Shown here piece after piece: positions 45,091-58,393 of a DNA stretch of 64,000 nucleotides. The DNA is from Phorcus lineatus (taxonomy: Eukaryota; Mollusca; Gastropoda; Trochida; Trochidae), in assembly GCA_921293015.1 (NCBI GenBank), contig OV121092.1:31627764-31691763 (forward strand), given 5' to 3'. Every line of letters begins with the position of its first letter. Positions within the stretch are counted from its first letter, which is position 1. The translations under genes and the position numbers were made by a program. The notes under the pieces were generated by a model. It searched no databases, was not told the origin of the DNA, and was given only the letters and a program-made list of their open reading frames with translations.

Positions 45091-48000
45091 CAAGCCAGTG
45101 TTCAACTCTTATACTTAATCCAAGATTCACGATTTTAAAACAAGAATTTACTCAGATCATGTCAGCTTAACATTGAAAAAGGAAAAACATTAAAGTTTGT
45201 TGTTGTTGTGATTTTCTACTTGTGATATGTACAAATATCGGGATCGTGACCAAGGGCTTAACATTTTCATTATTCTTATTTGCATATTTTGTTACAATCG
45301 GTGACTCAAACCTGATTTTTATAATTTTCTGATTTTTATAATGTGTATGATCCAAGTTTAGAAATACTGACTCCATAAAAACCTAATGTTTCTTATTTCT
45401 TTTATTGGCAAAGCAAACTTATCATATTTTCACATAGGAACTGAAATTATGGAAAATGATGCAAATGGGTTTAGACAGTTATTACTGCATTCAAAGCACC
45501 TTGACCTTAATTTTTTGTATTTCAACTTATATGACACACAAAACAAAATTGGAAAAAACTTTTTAAAAATATATTGAAAGAAAAGAAACTTTTGACAGAT
45601 GCTAAATAACTTCTCATAATCGGACGATGATAGTCATCAACCCTATACCGAAACACCTATGAACAAGCAAATGTCACGCCACAAGAACATCACCAACCTC
45701 TAGAATTAAAAGGAAATGCCCACAGATGCAAGTTTCAGAAGATTTTCTTAATGAACATATACACCGCTAACTTTTGAAAAACATTAATGTCATAATAGCA
45801 CGATAAACGAAGAGCGTTTATAGGGATTGCAAAGCTCTCAAGGATTGTCACTCTTGTCACAACTCCCAGAGTTAGTGAGTGCTGGGGTTGAATGACTTTA
45901 TATTACACTAAAAGATCTATTCATGTATCCGACGCTCGCCATGTTTTGATCTAGCATAAATGGCAGCTTAAAACAACTAGAGAGCGTAAAAAGTATTAAA
46001 AAGGTAGTAACCACCCCCCCCCAAGTATAATTCTACTTGATCGAACAATTCTAGAGGTATCGTTTTTTTGCCATGTGTATATTTTCGTCATGTCAATATG
46101 CAGTATGCCACAATGTTCGGAAGACCAGACTCAATTTACTAGAGGGTCCCTTGGTAATAAGACAATTTGGTAATAATCATATTACATGAACAGAATGTCT
46201 AAATTGTTGACAACTGTAATAACCAACACAGCTGGCTAACATGTTGAAACGTGATGGAACAGATTGGACGTTTTGAACCGCTACTTGCTAAGGTTCCATT
46301 TCGAAAAACAAGGTAATTCAAAGAAAGCCAGTTGCAAAATGTTTACAATATCATTTGTTTTAAAGTGACAGTCATTGAATTCCTTCAGTCTTTAAATAGA
46401 TGGTTCTTATTATAAAATCGTATGAACTTTTCATTATCATTATGATTAGTGAAGCAGCTGGTGTGAATATGAAACCACACAAGTCTTTATAAGAAAAAAA
46501 TCCGATTTGATACGTTTTTGGTGAGAAAATGTGAGAGAAATGACGAAATAAGGGCGATTTAATTGGCTTCTAGCTACAAAATTATATCCTCCCTTTTGAT
46601 TGGAATTGTATCTGATTGTCCGTAACAAGCCTGAAGCATTCTTGCTAAACAAACTCTTGTGTGAATTTCTTTACACCTTTAGTGACACAAAGCTTTTGAA
46701 AATTATCAGTTGTGACAGGACATCGCAAATGGCGTGGAATATTCAATGTACAATACATTCGAAATACAACACATGGCATGACTGCCTAGTTGAACTGGCT
46801 GTACTTGCCTTTGGAAATAATCCGAGGATAAAATAACATGCAATGGTCATGTTAAAGCTGACAGAAACAAACAAGTATGGGATAACTACTGTCACGTTTC
46901 ATTTGTACCATTGGTACTAGTTATGCGTTGATGTTAAAACGTTAACCAACCTTCTAACGTTTGATGAATTTACACTTATATTCTACAATTGACATCACTA
47001 AATCTATATCAAACTGAATCATTGATATCAGACGTTATATCACATCATTTCTGGGTTAAATGCAATGAAATACTTCTCATGTTTGACAGTATAGCTTCAA
47101 AACATAATGATAGAATTAAGTTAGTTAAGGACATAAAACAATTCTAAGAGTCAGTTGTGCACAAATTGGCAAATAATGATTGTTGAAAATGGCTGAAGTT
47201 TAATGTACGCATCGTTTGAATAAATCTTTATCTGTTAAATGAGGCCAAATGATGTATGTTCTGTGTAAGGTTCATTGTTTTACTTCACAAATTTCTTATT
47301 AAAATTATAAACATTGTTGTTGCATAAACCATGTAGGCTGCCATTTTTTTTGTCAAAAAAAAAATATTAAAAATTTGAATATTGCCGATCTTGTACTTGT
47401 TGTGTTTTTTCATGTAAGATTGTATTCATTATTCTTAATCTTGAAGGGATTTCTTAACCTGAGTTTGTAAATATTCTCCTAATCACCCACACATGAATGA
47501 TACATTACCAAGTAAGTAATAAAGAGAGACATGCATTTGTGCTTATCAATATACACAGGTATTGGCGTGTGTCAGTGTCTTTAACGTTTCTACACCCTTG
47601 TTAGTCCATGTGGTAACTGATATAACATCGTTGCCCTTTTAAGTTGAAAGCAATGTTCGCTTATTAACGAACATTAAAACTTGAAAGGTAACAATAAAAG
47701 TGCTCTGTTTGAAATGAAATCCTATCATTTGTTAAAGTAAATATATGTTGAGTGAACTAGTTAAGACAAATTCCAATTATTGGATACATTGAAAATGACA
47801 TCCACGATATTCATGTTTTGTCTACGATTAATATATATAAGACTGAATACCTAAAAACATTTCATTGATAATGCTCATCCAATGTCCAGGTTATGAATCT
47901 AATTGTTATCGTTATTATCAATGTTATTTTCACGCTAGGATTAACTATTTCTATCACATTAGGTAGTATGTTGAACGTATCCTTTTTGTATTGTATATCC

Positions 48001-48720
48001 ATATAGTTCCAAAATGAACCACTATCTCTTATCGTACTGAGACTGCCATTCTTGTTCCGCTTTCTAGGGAAGTAAATAACACTTGTCTACACTGACATGC
48101 CTGCATTTCGAATCTGTAATCAAATTGAAAAGCTGGACACATTGGAATTGGGAACATTGTTACAATTCTGTTTGAACTACGAAATCAGTATAATGACATA
48201 CTAAAGATCAACAGCAAACAACGTCAGCCTGTGTTGATTTCCGCAAGAGCAAATCATACCTATGTCAAAACGGTTTAGTTACAGACAGAAGTTAATAAAA
48301 TCTCTTCATGAGTGTTGTGGTCAATTACCGCGTGGAGTCTTTATGTGTGCAAGATATATGTGTTAACTTAATTCAAGTTACCTGAATTTACGTTGTGGAA
48401 AATGGGTTTTCCGGATGTAACATAATACTCATTATCTCTCTTCTATATCAACGCTGCGTCCCGTGCCCAATCCAGTTCTCGGTTGTATCAGACCTGTTAC
48501 TACACCTAATTTGGAATTCCAAGACGATGAAGTTGCATACATAACCATTCAGAAGTTGAGTTAAAATAAAGAACATAAGCTGATGGCTGATGATGGTTTT
48601 ACACAAATCCCTCTATCTTACGTGTGAATGACATATAATGACTACAACAGTGAGCTCTTGAGGCCTCCACCAGTTGACACTACTCGCTGATTGGAGAACA
48701 ACGTGTGATCAATATTTGAC
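45091..48720. other. Non-coding stretch upstream of the receptor gene
   Basis: No convincing exon or repeat is seen. The short frames at 45386-45577 and 46600-46836 have no recognisable family. Confidence 0.4.
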
Positions 48721-48725
48721 TGGGA

Positions 48726-48828
48726 TATAAAGAGAGAGTGAGATGAGTTAGGCAACACTCTCAGTGGAGCTACGAGAGGACAGAGACAGGGATTTGGAAG
48801 TTTTATCATCCGAGGATATAAGCTTAAG
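48726..48828 (+). promoter_or_regulatory. Candidate promoter and non-coding first exon of the GPCR
   Basis: TATAAAGA at 48726-48733 is followed, about 37 bp on, by an initiator-like TCAGT (48761-48765). A donor AAG|GTAGAG lies at 48828/48829. The matching acceptor would be TTTTTTTCAG ending at 50178, 44 bp before the receptor ATG, giving a ~1.35-kb intron in the 5' UTR. The signals are in the right order and orientation, but each is short, so this is an inference. Confidence 0.45.
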
Positions 48829-50222
48829 GTAGAGTAAATTCGATACTTCGTTTATCCATTTTCTTAAACAGAAATTGTTCCAGGCTGTGGTTGTTATAAA
48901 TGTCATGTCAGAGTAGCACGGATGTTCATCGTAAGATCGAAAGTGCATATACCATACACATTTGTTTCTTTAAATATACTTGTTCTTTATACGTTATGTT
49001 TTCTGTAAGTATTCTTTTAGGAACATTTTATTGTAATCATCATGTAATATTATAAACTGGAATCATAAAATGATAGTGAATTCGGCATAAAATGAGATTT
49101 TCATGATGTATAAAAGTAGAGTTGCTTATAACATCAGCAATTTTGTTTGTTTCTTATGGAATTTATCATATATTTACGAAGGCGATTCATTGTTATTCAT
49201 TGTTTTGTTTAATAGCATGGTTAAGATATGCAACAATGTTACTATTAACATTTCGCTGTCACTTCATTAACAACTTTTAACACCCAATATCAAATGATTT
49301 GTTCTCATCTTATAAACAGATAATTAATACAAATATCAATTATGAAAACGTTTTTTTAAAACACAAATTAGTTTTGTTTTGATAGAAAATAATCAGAAAC
49401 TATCATAACATTTGAGAATTAGTATACATGTGATGGATATAAATACCGATGGTATAGGAATTAATTGTAATGTGATTGAATGACACAAAGTGTAATAAAC
49501 TAATAGAAAACGTTCAATGCACCATATCAAAAGGAGAATGTATTGTATAAAATGGCTTTACACAATATTTATGCTTACTATGTCAGATTAAAGGAGAACA
49601 GAGACGGCGATGATGATACATTTAACAACATGCCCTTATAAAGTGACAATGAACTCTATATATCATATAAAGCACTCTATTATTGCTTTGTCGGATTGAA
49701 CACTAACGACATATTATACTGTGTATGAATGTCCTCTCATGTAATTTTGATATCATGAGTGACAAAACTTGATCCCACTGCTGAACAAAAGTTTGTTTCA
49801 CCGTCTATGAATTCCTACGTAAATTACAGTTTTGGGAAAAGCGTCACAATTTCTTAGCAATAGATGGTACAGTCAAGTGTTTTAAATAATTTTGTGAAGG
49901 CAACATTTTCACACTATAGTACAAGACATTTGAGTTTTTTCAGTTTGGACCCTTTAGTGTTGCATCCCTGCAAAATGTATTCCTGCACTAAAATAAGTAT
50001 CATCTTTCAGTATGCCCTTGAAATATGATTTTCCTCGTCTTTTGAAAACATCATCTATCTTTCTTGTCCGGATGAGAAAAATAAATCAATAAAAATCCTT
50101 AGAAAGTCATTGTTTGATCGTATTTATATAGAATTCTTTTTTATGCTTCCCTAATTGTATTATATTTATTTTTTTCAGATTTTCGTCTATCGAACAGCAA
50201 GTATCTGTACAGTATAAAAAGA

Positions 50223-51374
50223 ATGAACTATACGAATCAATCAAGTTTAATGTGTCATTATAAAACTTGTGTAAATGCTTCAAACAGCTCTTTTGAATGG
50301 CCAGCCCTAGAGCAACTTGTGTTTGACATTGAAACAGTTTACCTCTGGATAATTCTAATTTTAGGGGTTCCTGGGAATTGTGCTACAATATTCACTGTAA
50401 CAAATATATCACCGACCAAGTCTCTAACTGTGTACATTGCTCTCTTGGCAGTTGTGGACAACTTGGCTATCATCAGTAAATTGCTGATGTTTGTACTCCT
50501 TGACCATAAAATCATTATTGGTAAAGCTGGGTGTAAGCTTCTTGGATACCTCGGTAATTTCCTCAGCACCTTCGCTAATTGGATTCTCGTCGCTCTTTCT
50601 ATTGAGAGATTTGCAGCAGTGTGGTTTCCTGTCAAAATGGCTCAAATCTGGACATTTAAGAAATCTACAATTACTGTTTCTATAACTGCTGTCATTTTAG
50701 CAACCTTGTTCTTGCATTTGTTCTGGACAATGACATTTGCTGTTGATGATTCCGATGGAATGGTTTACTGCAGTGCAGAGCTGGAATATATTCACTTCCT
50801 ACAGAACGTCTGGTACTGGATTAATGTGGTGATCTATGCTACACTACCGTGTGTTCTACTGGTCGTGTTTAATGTGTTGATCATCATTGGCATTGTCAGA
50901 GCTAAAAGGATGACAAGGTACCTGAAAGGAATCAAATCACCTCGAACGGTGACCACAAGCAGCGAGAGCCAGAGACAAATTACAGTGATGCTTGTGACTG
51001 CTGCCATCACTCTTGTTGTGCTGACCACCCCCAGGAGTGTGGTGCTCATCCTCACCCGCCATTATGACCCCCCGGAAAAGTCTCTGGCTGGTTCTGTGTA
51101 CTATTTGGTGGACACACTAGCTTTCATCCTCTGTGACTTCAATCATGCTATCAACTTTTACGTGTATTCCCTCAGTGCAAAAAGATTTCGAAGACAGTTC
51201 TTTCAGTTGATTTCGTGTAAGAAGAATCATGAAAGTCACAGGTCTTCACAATATATTTCTCTCAGCTATCGTCAGAGTACAAAGCGTTTTACAATAACTC
51301 AACCAGTGAAGGACAGAAACAATTCATATAAACAAGAGATAAATCTGTTAAAGGTTAATGACAGTCATTGTTGA
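50223..51374 (+). CDS. Class A (rhodopsin-like) GPCR, peptide-receptor type
   Basis: An intact 383-residue seven-helix receptor for an extracellular ligand, acting at the plasma membrane through G proteins. The N terminus has N-glycosylation sequons at N2, N5, N18 and N21. Landmarks are GVPGN (48-52, N1.50), LAVVD with D79 (D2.50), Cys104 and Cys183 for the usual disulfide, ERF 128-130 in place of DRY, Pro209 in helix 5, LTTP with Pro270 in helix 6, and N311-F-Y-V-Y315 where NPxxY is usual. An amphipathic KRFRRQF (320-326) follows, with Cys332 as a possible palmitoylation site. The tail is Ser/Thr-rich. The coding region is one exon. The layout resembles lineage-expanded FMRFamide/TRH-receptor-like orphans of molluscs and annelids; the ligand cannot be told from sequence. 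Confidence 0.93.
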   Translation: MNYTNQSSLMCHYKTCVNASNSSFEWPALEQLVFDIETVYLWIILILGVPGNCATIFTVTNISPTKSLTVYIALLAVVDNLAIISKLLMFVLLDHKIIIGKAGCKLLGYLGNFLSTFANWILVALSIERFAAVWFPVKMAQIWTFKKSTITVSITAVILATLFLHLFWTMTFAVDDSDGMVYCSAELEYIHFLQNVWYWINVVIYATLPCVLLVVFNVLIIIGIVRAKRMTRYLKGIKSPRTVTTSSESQRQITVMLVTAAITLVVLTTPRSVVLILTRHYDPPEKSLAGSVYYLVDTLAFILCDFNHAINFYVYSLSAKRFRRQFFQLISCKKNHESHRSSQYISLSYRQSTKRFTITQPVKDRNNSYKQEINLLKVNDSHC

Positions 51375-51582
51375 CATGGATAAATTCATTATGTTAGAAA
51401 AATGCGAACCAAACTCGCCATGATAGCATCTGCCGATTTACAATAACAAGATTTACTCAGTAGGCTTGAACCCGCAATGTATTTTTAGAATCGAGGCTAT
51501 TTTTCTAAACATTTTTCAAAGATTCTTACACTATTGAATTGTACACCCTTTGCTGAACACAATGTCTTGGATGAACATTTTC

Positions 51583-51588
51583 AATAAA
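51583..51588 (+). terminator. Polyadenylation signal of the GPCR gene
   Basis: AATAAA, immediately followed by a second, overlapping AATAAAG, lies about 210 bp after the receptor stop codon. A T/TG-rich stretch follows. Confidence 0.65.
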
Positions 51589-51855
51589 AATAAAGATTTT
51601 TATTGTGTCAATGTTTACTCATGTGTCTACTGACCCCAGCTAAATAAGTTTGATGACATAAATTGTATCAACCATTCAAATGATAGGTGTCGATCCTAAA
51701 GTATGTTTGATTATTCACATTGCTTAACCCAAACAAGCTATCCCTGACCACTAAGCCAAATTCGGGTATACACTTTATATATGTAAATGTCGAAATAAGA
51801 GATTTTCTTTTATCTCCGGTAATCAGGATGTGACATTTTTCGTTTAGAATTTTTT

Positions 51856-52233
51856 TTCACTTACCATTGTATCATAATAGAACTTGTACTTTTCTTTTAG
51901 TTTGGACGTCAATGAAAACATTCAGCAAAACTGACAAAATATCAACCATTGTCCATGTGTAAAACAGCAATATGTAACCTGATTTTTGGATCTTGTAGCC
52001 TTGTCTCTCGTACAACACATTTAATATTGGCATGATAAAATATGCGGTAGGAATCATGTTTTCAAAATTCCAATTTCCTTAAATTCTTATTGAAATATTT
52101 CTTATTGACTTTCTGAGAAAATAGCCACACTAATTTGTTGCAAATGAACAATCATGACTCGCTTTTAAGTTGTAATCACTTATAACGGATTTAAAAATGA
52201 TCACTTCATGGACATACCAACACTGTCAGGGTA
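51856..52233. repeat. Diverged direct repeat, copy A
   Basis: This aligns in order with 54680-55066. Shared blocks are TCACTTACCA, AACGTCAAT-like, TCAGCAA(A/G)ACTGACA, a GACT(T/C)TCTGAGA block, a GGTCACTTCAATGACAT(G/A)CC-like block and a CTGT..GGGTAA end. Origin unknown. Confidence 0.5.
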
Positions 52234-52282
52234 AACGGCTTGTGTATGTGCACCTTGTGTATGGATATAGCGCTTTATAAAT

Positions 52283-52345
<63 letters not shown>
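52234..52345. repeat. (ATT)n microsatellite with a retroelement-like tail
   Basis: About 19 ATT units at 52287-52345, preceded by ATATAGCGCTTTATAAATAC, a type of 3' tail often seen before ATT runs in non-LTR elements. The poly-leucine open frame at 52240-52491 is a product of the repeat. Confidence 0.85.
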
Positions 52346-52348
<3 letters not shown>

Positions 52349-54095
52349 CAATTCCCTTAACGTACAACGTTCGTAGGAAACGCAGGAATGCAAAGAAACT
52401 TTCGGTATGCAGCTGTAATATTTCTTCTGACACCATCATATTCTATCGTCGACCATTTAACCATATGGGGTTCTCAGTATCAGTCTTTTAAAATATCATT
52501 AGTTGAAATATCATCTATGATCTGGATGCAAATTGTTAAAACTTCACTTTCGAGCTTTAATGTTTTAATGTTTTCTACTTGCTTTTTAAGCAAATGTACC
52601 AAATGAGGTTTTTAATTAACTAATTAATTACAGACATTTTTAGTTTTAATCTGAATACCTATAACACTTGACCAATAGACTTCATCATTCATACCGATCG
52701 ACTGATAAACCCAAAATACTTTACATTCACTGCCATGTAAAGCAATATGTCAATTCTATATGTCAATGGATCATATGTTCATAATGTGTATCAATGTTTA
52801 GGACAAAAGTTGGTTCATGAATAATTAAGACTTGAGAGACTAATGACAGTACATGTAATGTTTAATACTTGTTTGGGGACGACATTTGCATATTTCTTAA
52901 GTTAGTCACCTATAAGTTTCCAATCTCGGTATAAGGCATCTGCAAAACCCAAGATAGTTTCCCACAGATCTGCCGGTCGTTTTGTCATGGCATGTAATCA
53001 TACATTTAAGTAACCCGTGGCTTTATTTTTGTTCACATTCTTTATCATCCATAGATCATTATACACGAATATATAATGCATAAATATTGTCCATTAGCAT
53101 GTGTGTTTAAACATGTTGAAATCTTGTAAAGGGTACTTGCTGACCATAAAGTTTTACTGCAAATCTTATATTATTATAAAAGGATTAAATGCTATTTTGC
53201 TCTGTCACATAATAAAAATCATTAATTAAGTAATTAATTCCTAAAATGAAGTTAATGAAACAAAATAAGATTGAATAGTTCATAGAACATTTTAAATGTT
53301 ATCCCTCTCAGTATCAAATATTATCTACTTCAAGATAACATCTCTATCCAGAGTATGGATATGATATGGCCCTTAAACTATTGAAGATATTGGATTTTGA
53401 ATCTAGGGGACTTTTAGGTTATATCTTTTTTGATAAAATACCACTGGTCAACAGTACATGTAAGCATGTACAATAAGATTAACGCCAATAACTGACCCTG
53501 GGTCTTACCGCATACGAAGACTTTTTCATCAAGGCAGTGATTAAGTGGATTCCTTACACAAAGCTTCAAACGAGTCAATTTGCTGTTCTTGCAATAAACC
53601 TTGCTGCTTTACTTATGATTACTCTTGGTGATGTAAGTTGAATTCCTTTTACTTAAAGAAATTACAAGACTCATACCAAGAGCCTTTCATCTAATGCTGC
53701 CTCCATTATGGCGCCATGCTAGCAAGGGAACCTACTTTCTCATTGTTACGTCTTGACAAATGTATGTCCTTTGAACAGTAAAATGTTACATTTCAAGGAC
53801 AGAAACGCTGCGTGCAAATGTAGGATTGGCATGCAGATAAATTTCATCATTGAAGTAAGGAATGTACAAAGAGAGACGTATTGATACTCTCAATGGATTT
53901 AATACGTTTTCCTACACACTTTGAAGAATCAAACTTTGGAAGAAGGCTTTTCTTTGAAATCAATTTCAATTATTTCTTATTATTAAACATATTAAAATAC
54001 AGAAGGGTAAGATGAGGACAAATGTGAATGTTTTTATGTAAGCCACCCACATATTGGATATAGACAAGAGTATACGATTACATTACTTTATTTGT

Positions 54096-54098
<3 letters not shown>
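52346..54098. other. Non-coding stretch
   Basis: No gene was recognised. A ~25-bp word, AAACTTTCGGTATGCAGCTG, at ~52397 recurs inverted near 54655-54680. Confidence 0.4.

Positions 54099-54172
<74 letters not shown>
54099..54172. repeat. (AT)n microsatellite
   Basis: 37 uninterrupted AT units. Confidence 0.97.
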
Positions 54173-54175
<3 letters not shown>

Positions 54176-54679
54176 GAGGTATTACAACACAACCAATTAA
54201 AATAACTTTGACATTTAGATAAAATGGATAAACCTAATTAAAAAAATGAGTTAAAAAAAAAGAAATGTTAACATATTCTTAAATAATAATATGCCAAGTT
54301 TCGTCATTCATTATATTAGCACTATTTTTCTCTCAATATGTTGATAATGCATCAGAAATTTCTCTCAACTCTATTAACTACATTGTAAATGTTTCTACAA
54401 TGCCTTTATTCAAATGTCTCTTAATGATTTTGTACTTTTTAAACATTTAAAAAGCTTAAATGTAAGCGGTATGCGCTGTTCATGTATACAGCAAACTCAA
54501 TACATAGATTAGAAGTCTATTGATCTTTTGTAATGAATCATTATTTGTAATGTAGATGTGTTTTAGTGTATTAACACTGTTAAATATGAAATGATTTTTT
54601 CTTTTCAAAAGATCAACGTACAAGTGCTCGACAAAAACGTTTTAAACGATATTCTATACAGCTGCATACCGAAAGTTTG

Positions 54680-55066
54680 TTCACTTACCACTGAATCGTA
54701 GTGCAAATATCATGCAATTTGGGTTTTGTTTCAACGTCAATAGAATAACTTCAGCAAGACTGACATTGGATCACCAACTATCCGTAAGTGAAATAGCCAT
54801 TCTTGAACTCATTTTGGCATTGTCTGGTCACTATATATATATTGACAGACGGGGTCACATTTTCGAAATTTCGTTATCGTTAATTGTTGAATAAAATGTT
54901 CCATATCGACTCTCTGAGATTAAAACCAACATAATCACATTGACTTTGTGCTAAGGAACAAACGTGACTAATTTTTCAATGTTGATAACTTTTATGGATT
55001 TTATTTAGTGTTTTCGGAAATTTGACCCCTGGTCACTTCAATGACATGCCAAAACTGTTACGGGTA
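54680..55066. repeat. Diverged direct repeat, copy B
   Basis: The partner of 51856-52233, in the same orientation. The open frame at 54712-54894 lies inside it and is not supported as a gene. Confidence 0.5.
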
Positions 55067-58000
55067 ATTGTGGGGTACGATAAACCTTTTCCTTAAAGAA
55101 GAATGGATCTGCATATGTGTATTGAAGATTCAATATTATACATTTCTTTTTCGCAACGATACGATACCCCAAAAGCATAGACCTTCTGACCTTATTTCTT
55201 ACATATAGCTATTTATCACCTCAGCTCTTAAGCATGATTTATTTTCAATTCTCAATGATAATTGAGATTAATAGTCATTGAAATGAAGTCATGCCAACGC
55301 TTTCATGTACTATCGCAAATGTTCGATCTAGTCTAAAGCTAAACATGTATTCAATGTATCATTTCTAATACAGAACTAGATTAATTATATGATGAGCAGG
55401 TTGGGTTAGAACATGGGATTCTTGTTTGTGCTATGCCTGCTAAAACGTCTATATTATGATGAGTCAATATAATCCACAGACAGGTTGGAAACCTTACTTT
55501 CACGGAACTATTTTTCAAATTTAGCTGCGTCATAACGACAGGTCTCATTTTCAAAGTTTGAAAAATTGACATTTCAAATGAATGTGCCATTAATGGCAAT
55601 TACTGTAGGCATGCTGATTCTATATATGTTAAGAATGCTATTGCTAAAAACAAAATTAATCATCACATGACTCAGGGGCACTCACCAACTTTGAAATGAA
55701 TCGTTGAATCGATATAACTTTCTGAAAAACGTTATCTTTTCATTGATATAATTGTGTTCAAGGATCTACTAGTATACATATACATAGATATTTCTAAAAC
55801 ATATACGAGGATTTCTATAGAAAGTGAAATGGGCTCCCGCAGCCTCAGGGCCAAAGATAGTATATTGAGTTTTTGTTAAATTGCTTTTTAAGACAATAAG
55901 TTTATCATTTTCAGTATGGAATTGTGATAATTTGATACTTTTTAGAAAACCCCTAAAAAGCTTTTACAAATTTTGATAGTGACAGTAGACTCAAGTTGGA
56001 GACTTTGTGATATTCTCTGTGCAATAACATATCTTTATGCATCCGTCTGTAACAAATATCTTACAATTTATTAAGCGCACTCTGAAATAACTCTCGAATT
56101 TCACTTGATTTCACCTCAAATGTTCATGTGCCTAATGTTGAGGGACCAACTTTAGTCCAACTCTCAAGGGGCCGTTTTGCCGTCCCCTTAAAATGCTGTC
56201 AGTTTATTTAACGGTCTTGTCTTGCTCACACGGATTGTAGAGGACGAACACTTAGATGACTTGATTCTGTCAACAGAGCAACTCAAAGCAACCCTGCATA
56301 CTTCTGCTGTCACTTAACAATTATTCTCTAACAGGTAAACGAAATGACATTCAATTTTTGTTTTCTGTAATTCAGCCAGAAAAATGTGGGAAAAAAATAC
56401 GGAGCAATACCGAAGTCATAAGCTTGATTTTATAAGAGTTGATTCGTTGCCTAGAACATACAACAAGTCTTTGTCATTCTGAACAAAAAACTGTACAGTT
56501 TAAAACTATAACATTGTACCATGTTGACATCTCTTCATCTCTTTTTGTTATCAATCGCTTATAACACTTTGTGATTAAAATCAAAATGCGATAAAATTTG
56601 ATATTTTAGTTACACTCATTATTGAAATCAAAATGAATGATGGTTGTTTCAGTTCAGACAGATATATCAATTAAGGTTAATTGTTTGTTATTCTATTTGA
56701 TCAAATCGAAAGTTCCCTTCGAAAATACAAATCTCTTACAAATTCACAATGATTAAGATGACAATAAATCGTGACATGTCAAAAACGTATTGTTGATATC
56801 AACAACATGGTCTAAGGATAACAATAATTTTAAACAACCTTTTTAATCTATATGGATTTTTTCAATGAAAGTTTTGTTATGGTACGCACATCTAATTCCC
56901 TATCTTGAATTATTAAAATTTTACTCACACTTAAATGGAACCATGAACTTTATGGTTCATGTTTGACCAAATTCTCTAAGATTTTAAATAATCAGTTTTA
57001 GTTAGAAGATGCTTTACGTTGTAAAGAAGATATTTTGCAAAGTATATAATTTAATCCAGAAAATTAATACATAAAAAAACATTGCTTCACCCAAAAACGA
57101 AAACTGTTATTATACTAATGGTAAGATTCGTTCGTGTTAAATTTTTATTTAGATGTGCTTTGGTTTATGCCTTTATTCTCAAAAGAACCGTTTTCTTGTT
57201 AAACATTGAGAAGTAATGGCATGCTCACTTTAATGTATTAAAAACTATTAGCACAATGACAATATGCAAATGGGCAAATGCTTGTTAGTAAATTGTTATT
57301 AGTATAGTAATAATGTCTGACAACCCAATGATTCAAAGTTATTCTTACTACAGCGAAGTATAAGTATGACGTTGGATTCGGAATTCTGGGTGAAAGTGTG
57401 TTATATTCAATGCATTTTGATAAAAAATAATTAGTGCTTGGGAAGCTTGAGCACTTGACTTATTAAAAAATATTTTAATAAATGATTAAAATACCTCTCA
57501 ACACAAAACTTATCATAATGATACGATATTAATTTAAGAGAATTTTAAATAGATTGATGCAGTTTCAAATGTCAATGTTGAAACTAATAATTAGTGCAAT
57601 AAAAAGAGAAAACACAATGCTGTGTATATAGTTACTTACATTTTGCATTTGAATATAGTATTTAGTTCGTTTATGAGAAGGACTTTTTAGAGTATTGAAA
57701 ATCGTTTAGAAGTGTTACTGTTATATATACAAAGAATTAGATCACTGCCATTTTATTTCATACAAACAGGCTTTGGAATTCAAAATTGAATTAACAAGAC
57801 TTAGTAGAATATGACACGAATGAAGAAAATGACGAACAAATGGTTCCGGTGCCGTTAAATATCTCCTCCTAATGCAAACAATAGAATATTTTTAATTGAG
57901 ATGGGAGATGTCTTATAATGGCATGGATTTAAAAGATTGAGACAGATTGTTATGTGATGAAGTATCTTAACGTTCAACCCACCATGTTGAAATAATAAAC

Positions 58001-58283
58001 ATATTTATTACCAGATCCTTGTTTCGAACAAACATTGCTTAGATTTAGATGCTCCGAATTAGTTGTCACCACACAGATCTTTATAGTAACTTTTCATAAT
58101 GCTTTTATAATCCTCTTTCGAATATCTCTCATGCGAAGTTTAAACAGTACCGAGTCTGTTCTCAGTTCCTATGGTATCGAAACAGCTGTCTCTATGAAGA
58201 TGTCAGTACAAGATTGATGATGTGAAAAATTATACCAGAGAGATTGTAAAGAGCAAAAATGATCACACTCTTTACTGACCTGA
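55067..58283. other. AT-rich non-coding stretch
   Basis: No gene was recognised. A small hairpin (AAGGGG...CCCCTT) lies near 56167-56190. Confidence 0.4.
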
Positions 58284-58393
58284 CCTTCTTTCACAAAGCC
58301 CCAAGGTGATCGCAAGACCTTAAGGTAACCTTAATGTTAACGTATGGGAGTTAAGGTTAACATTAGTTAAGGTTGCTTTGTGAAAGCAAGCCC
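58284..58393. mobile_element. MITE with TTTCACAAAGC ends, copy 2
   Basis: Starts TTCTTTCACAAAGC and ends GCTTTGTGAAAGCAAG. The interior is a near palindrome of AAGGTTAACATTA words. Related to 12763-12884. Confidence 0.75.

Noticed and set aside
52240-52491. Open frame with a poly-leucine run
   Set aside because: The run is the translation of an ATT/TTA microsatellite.
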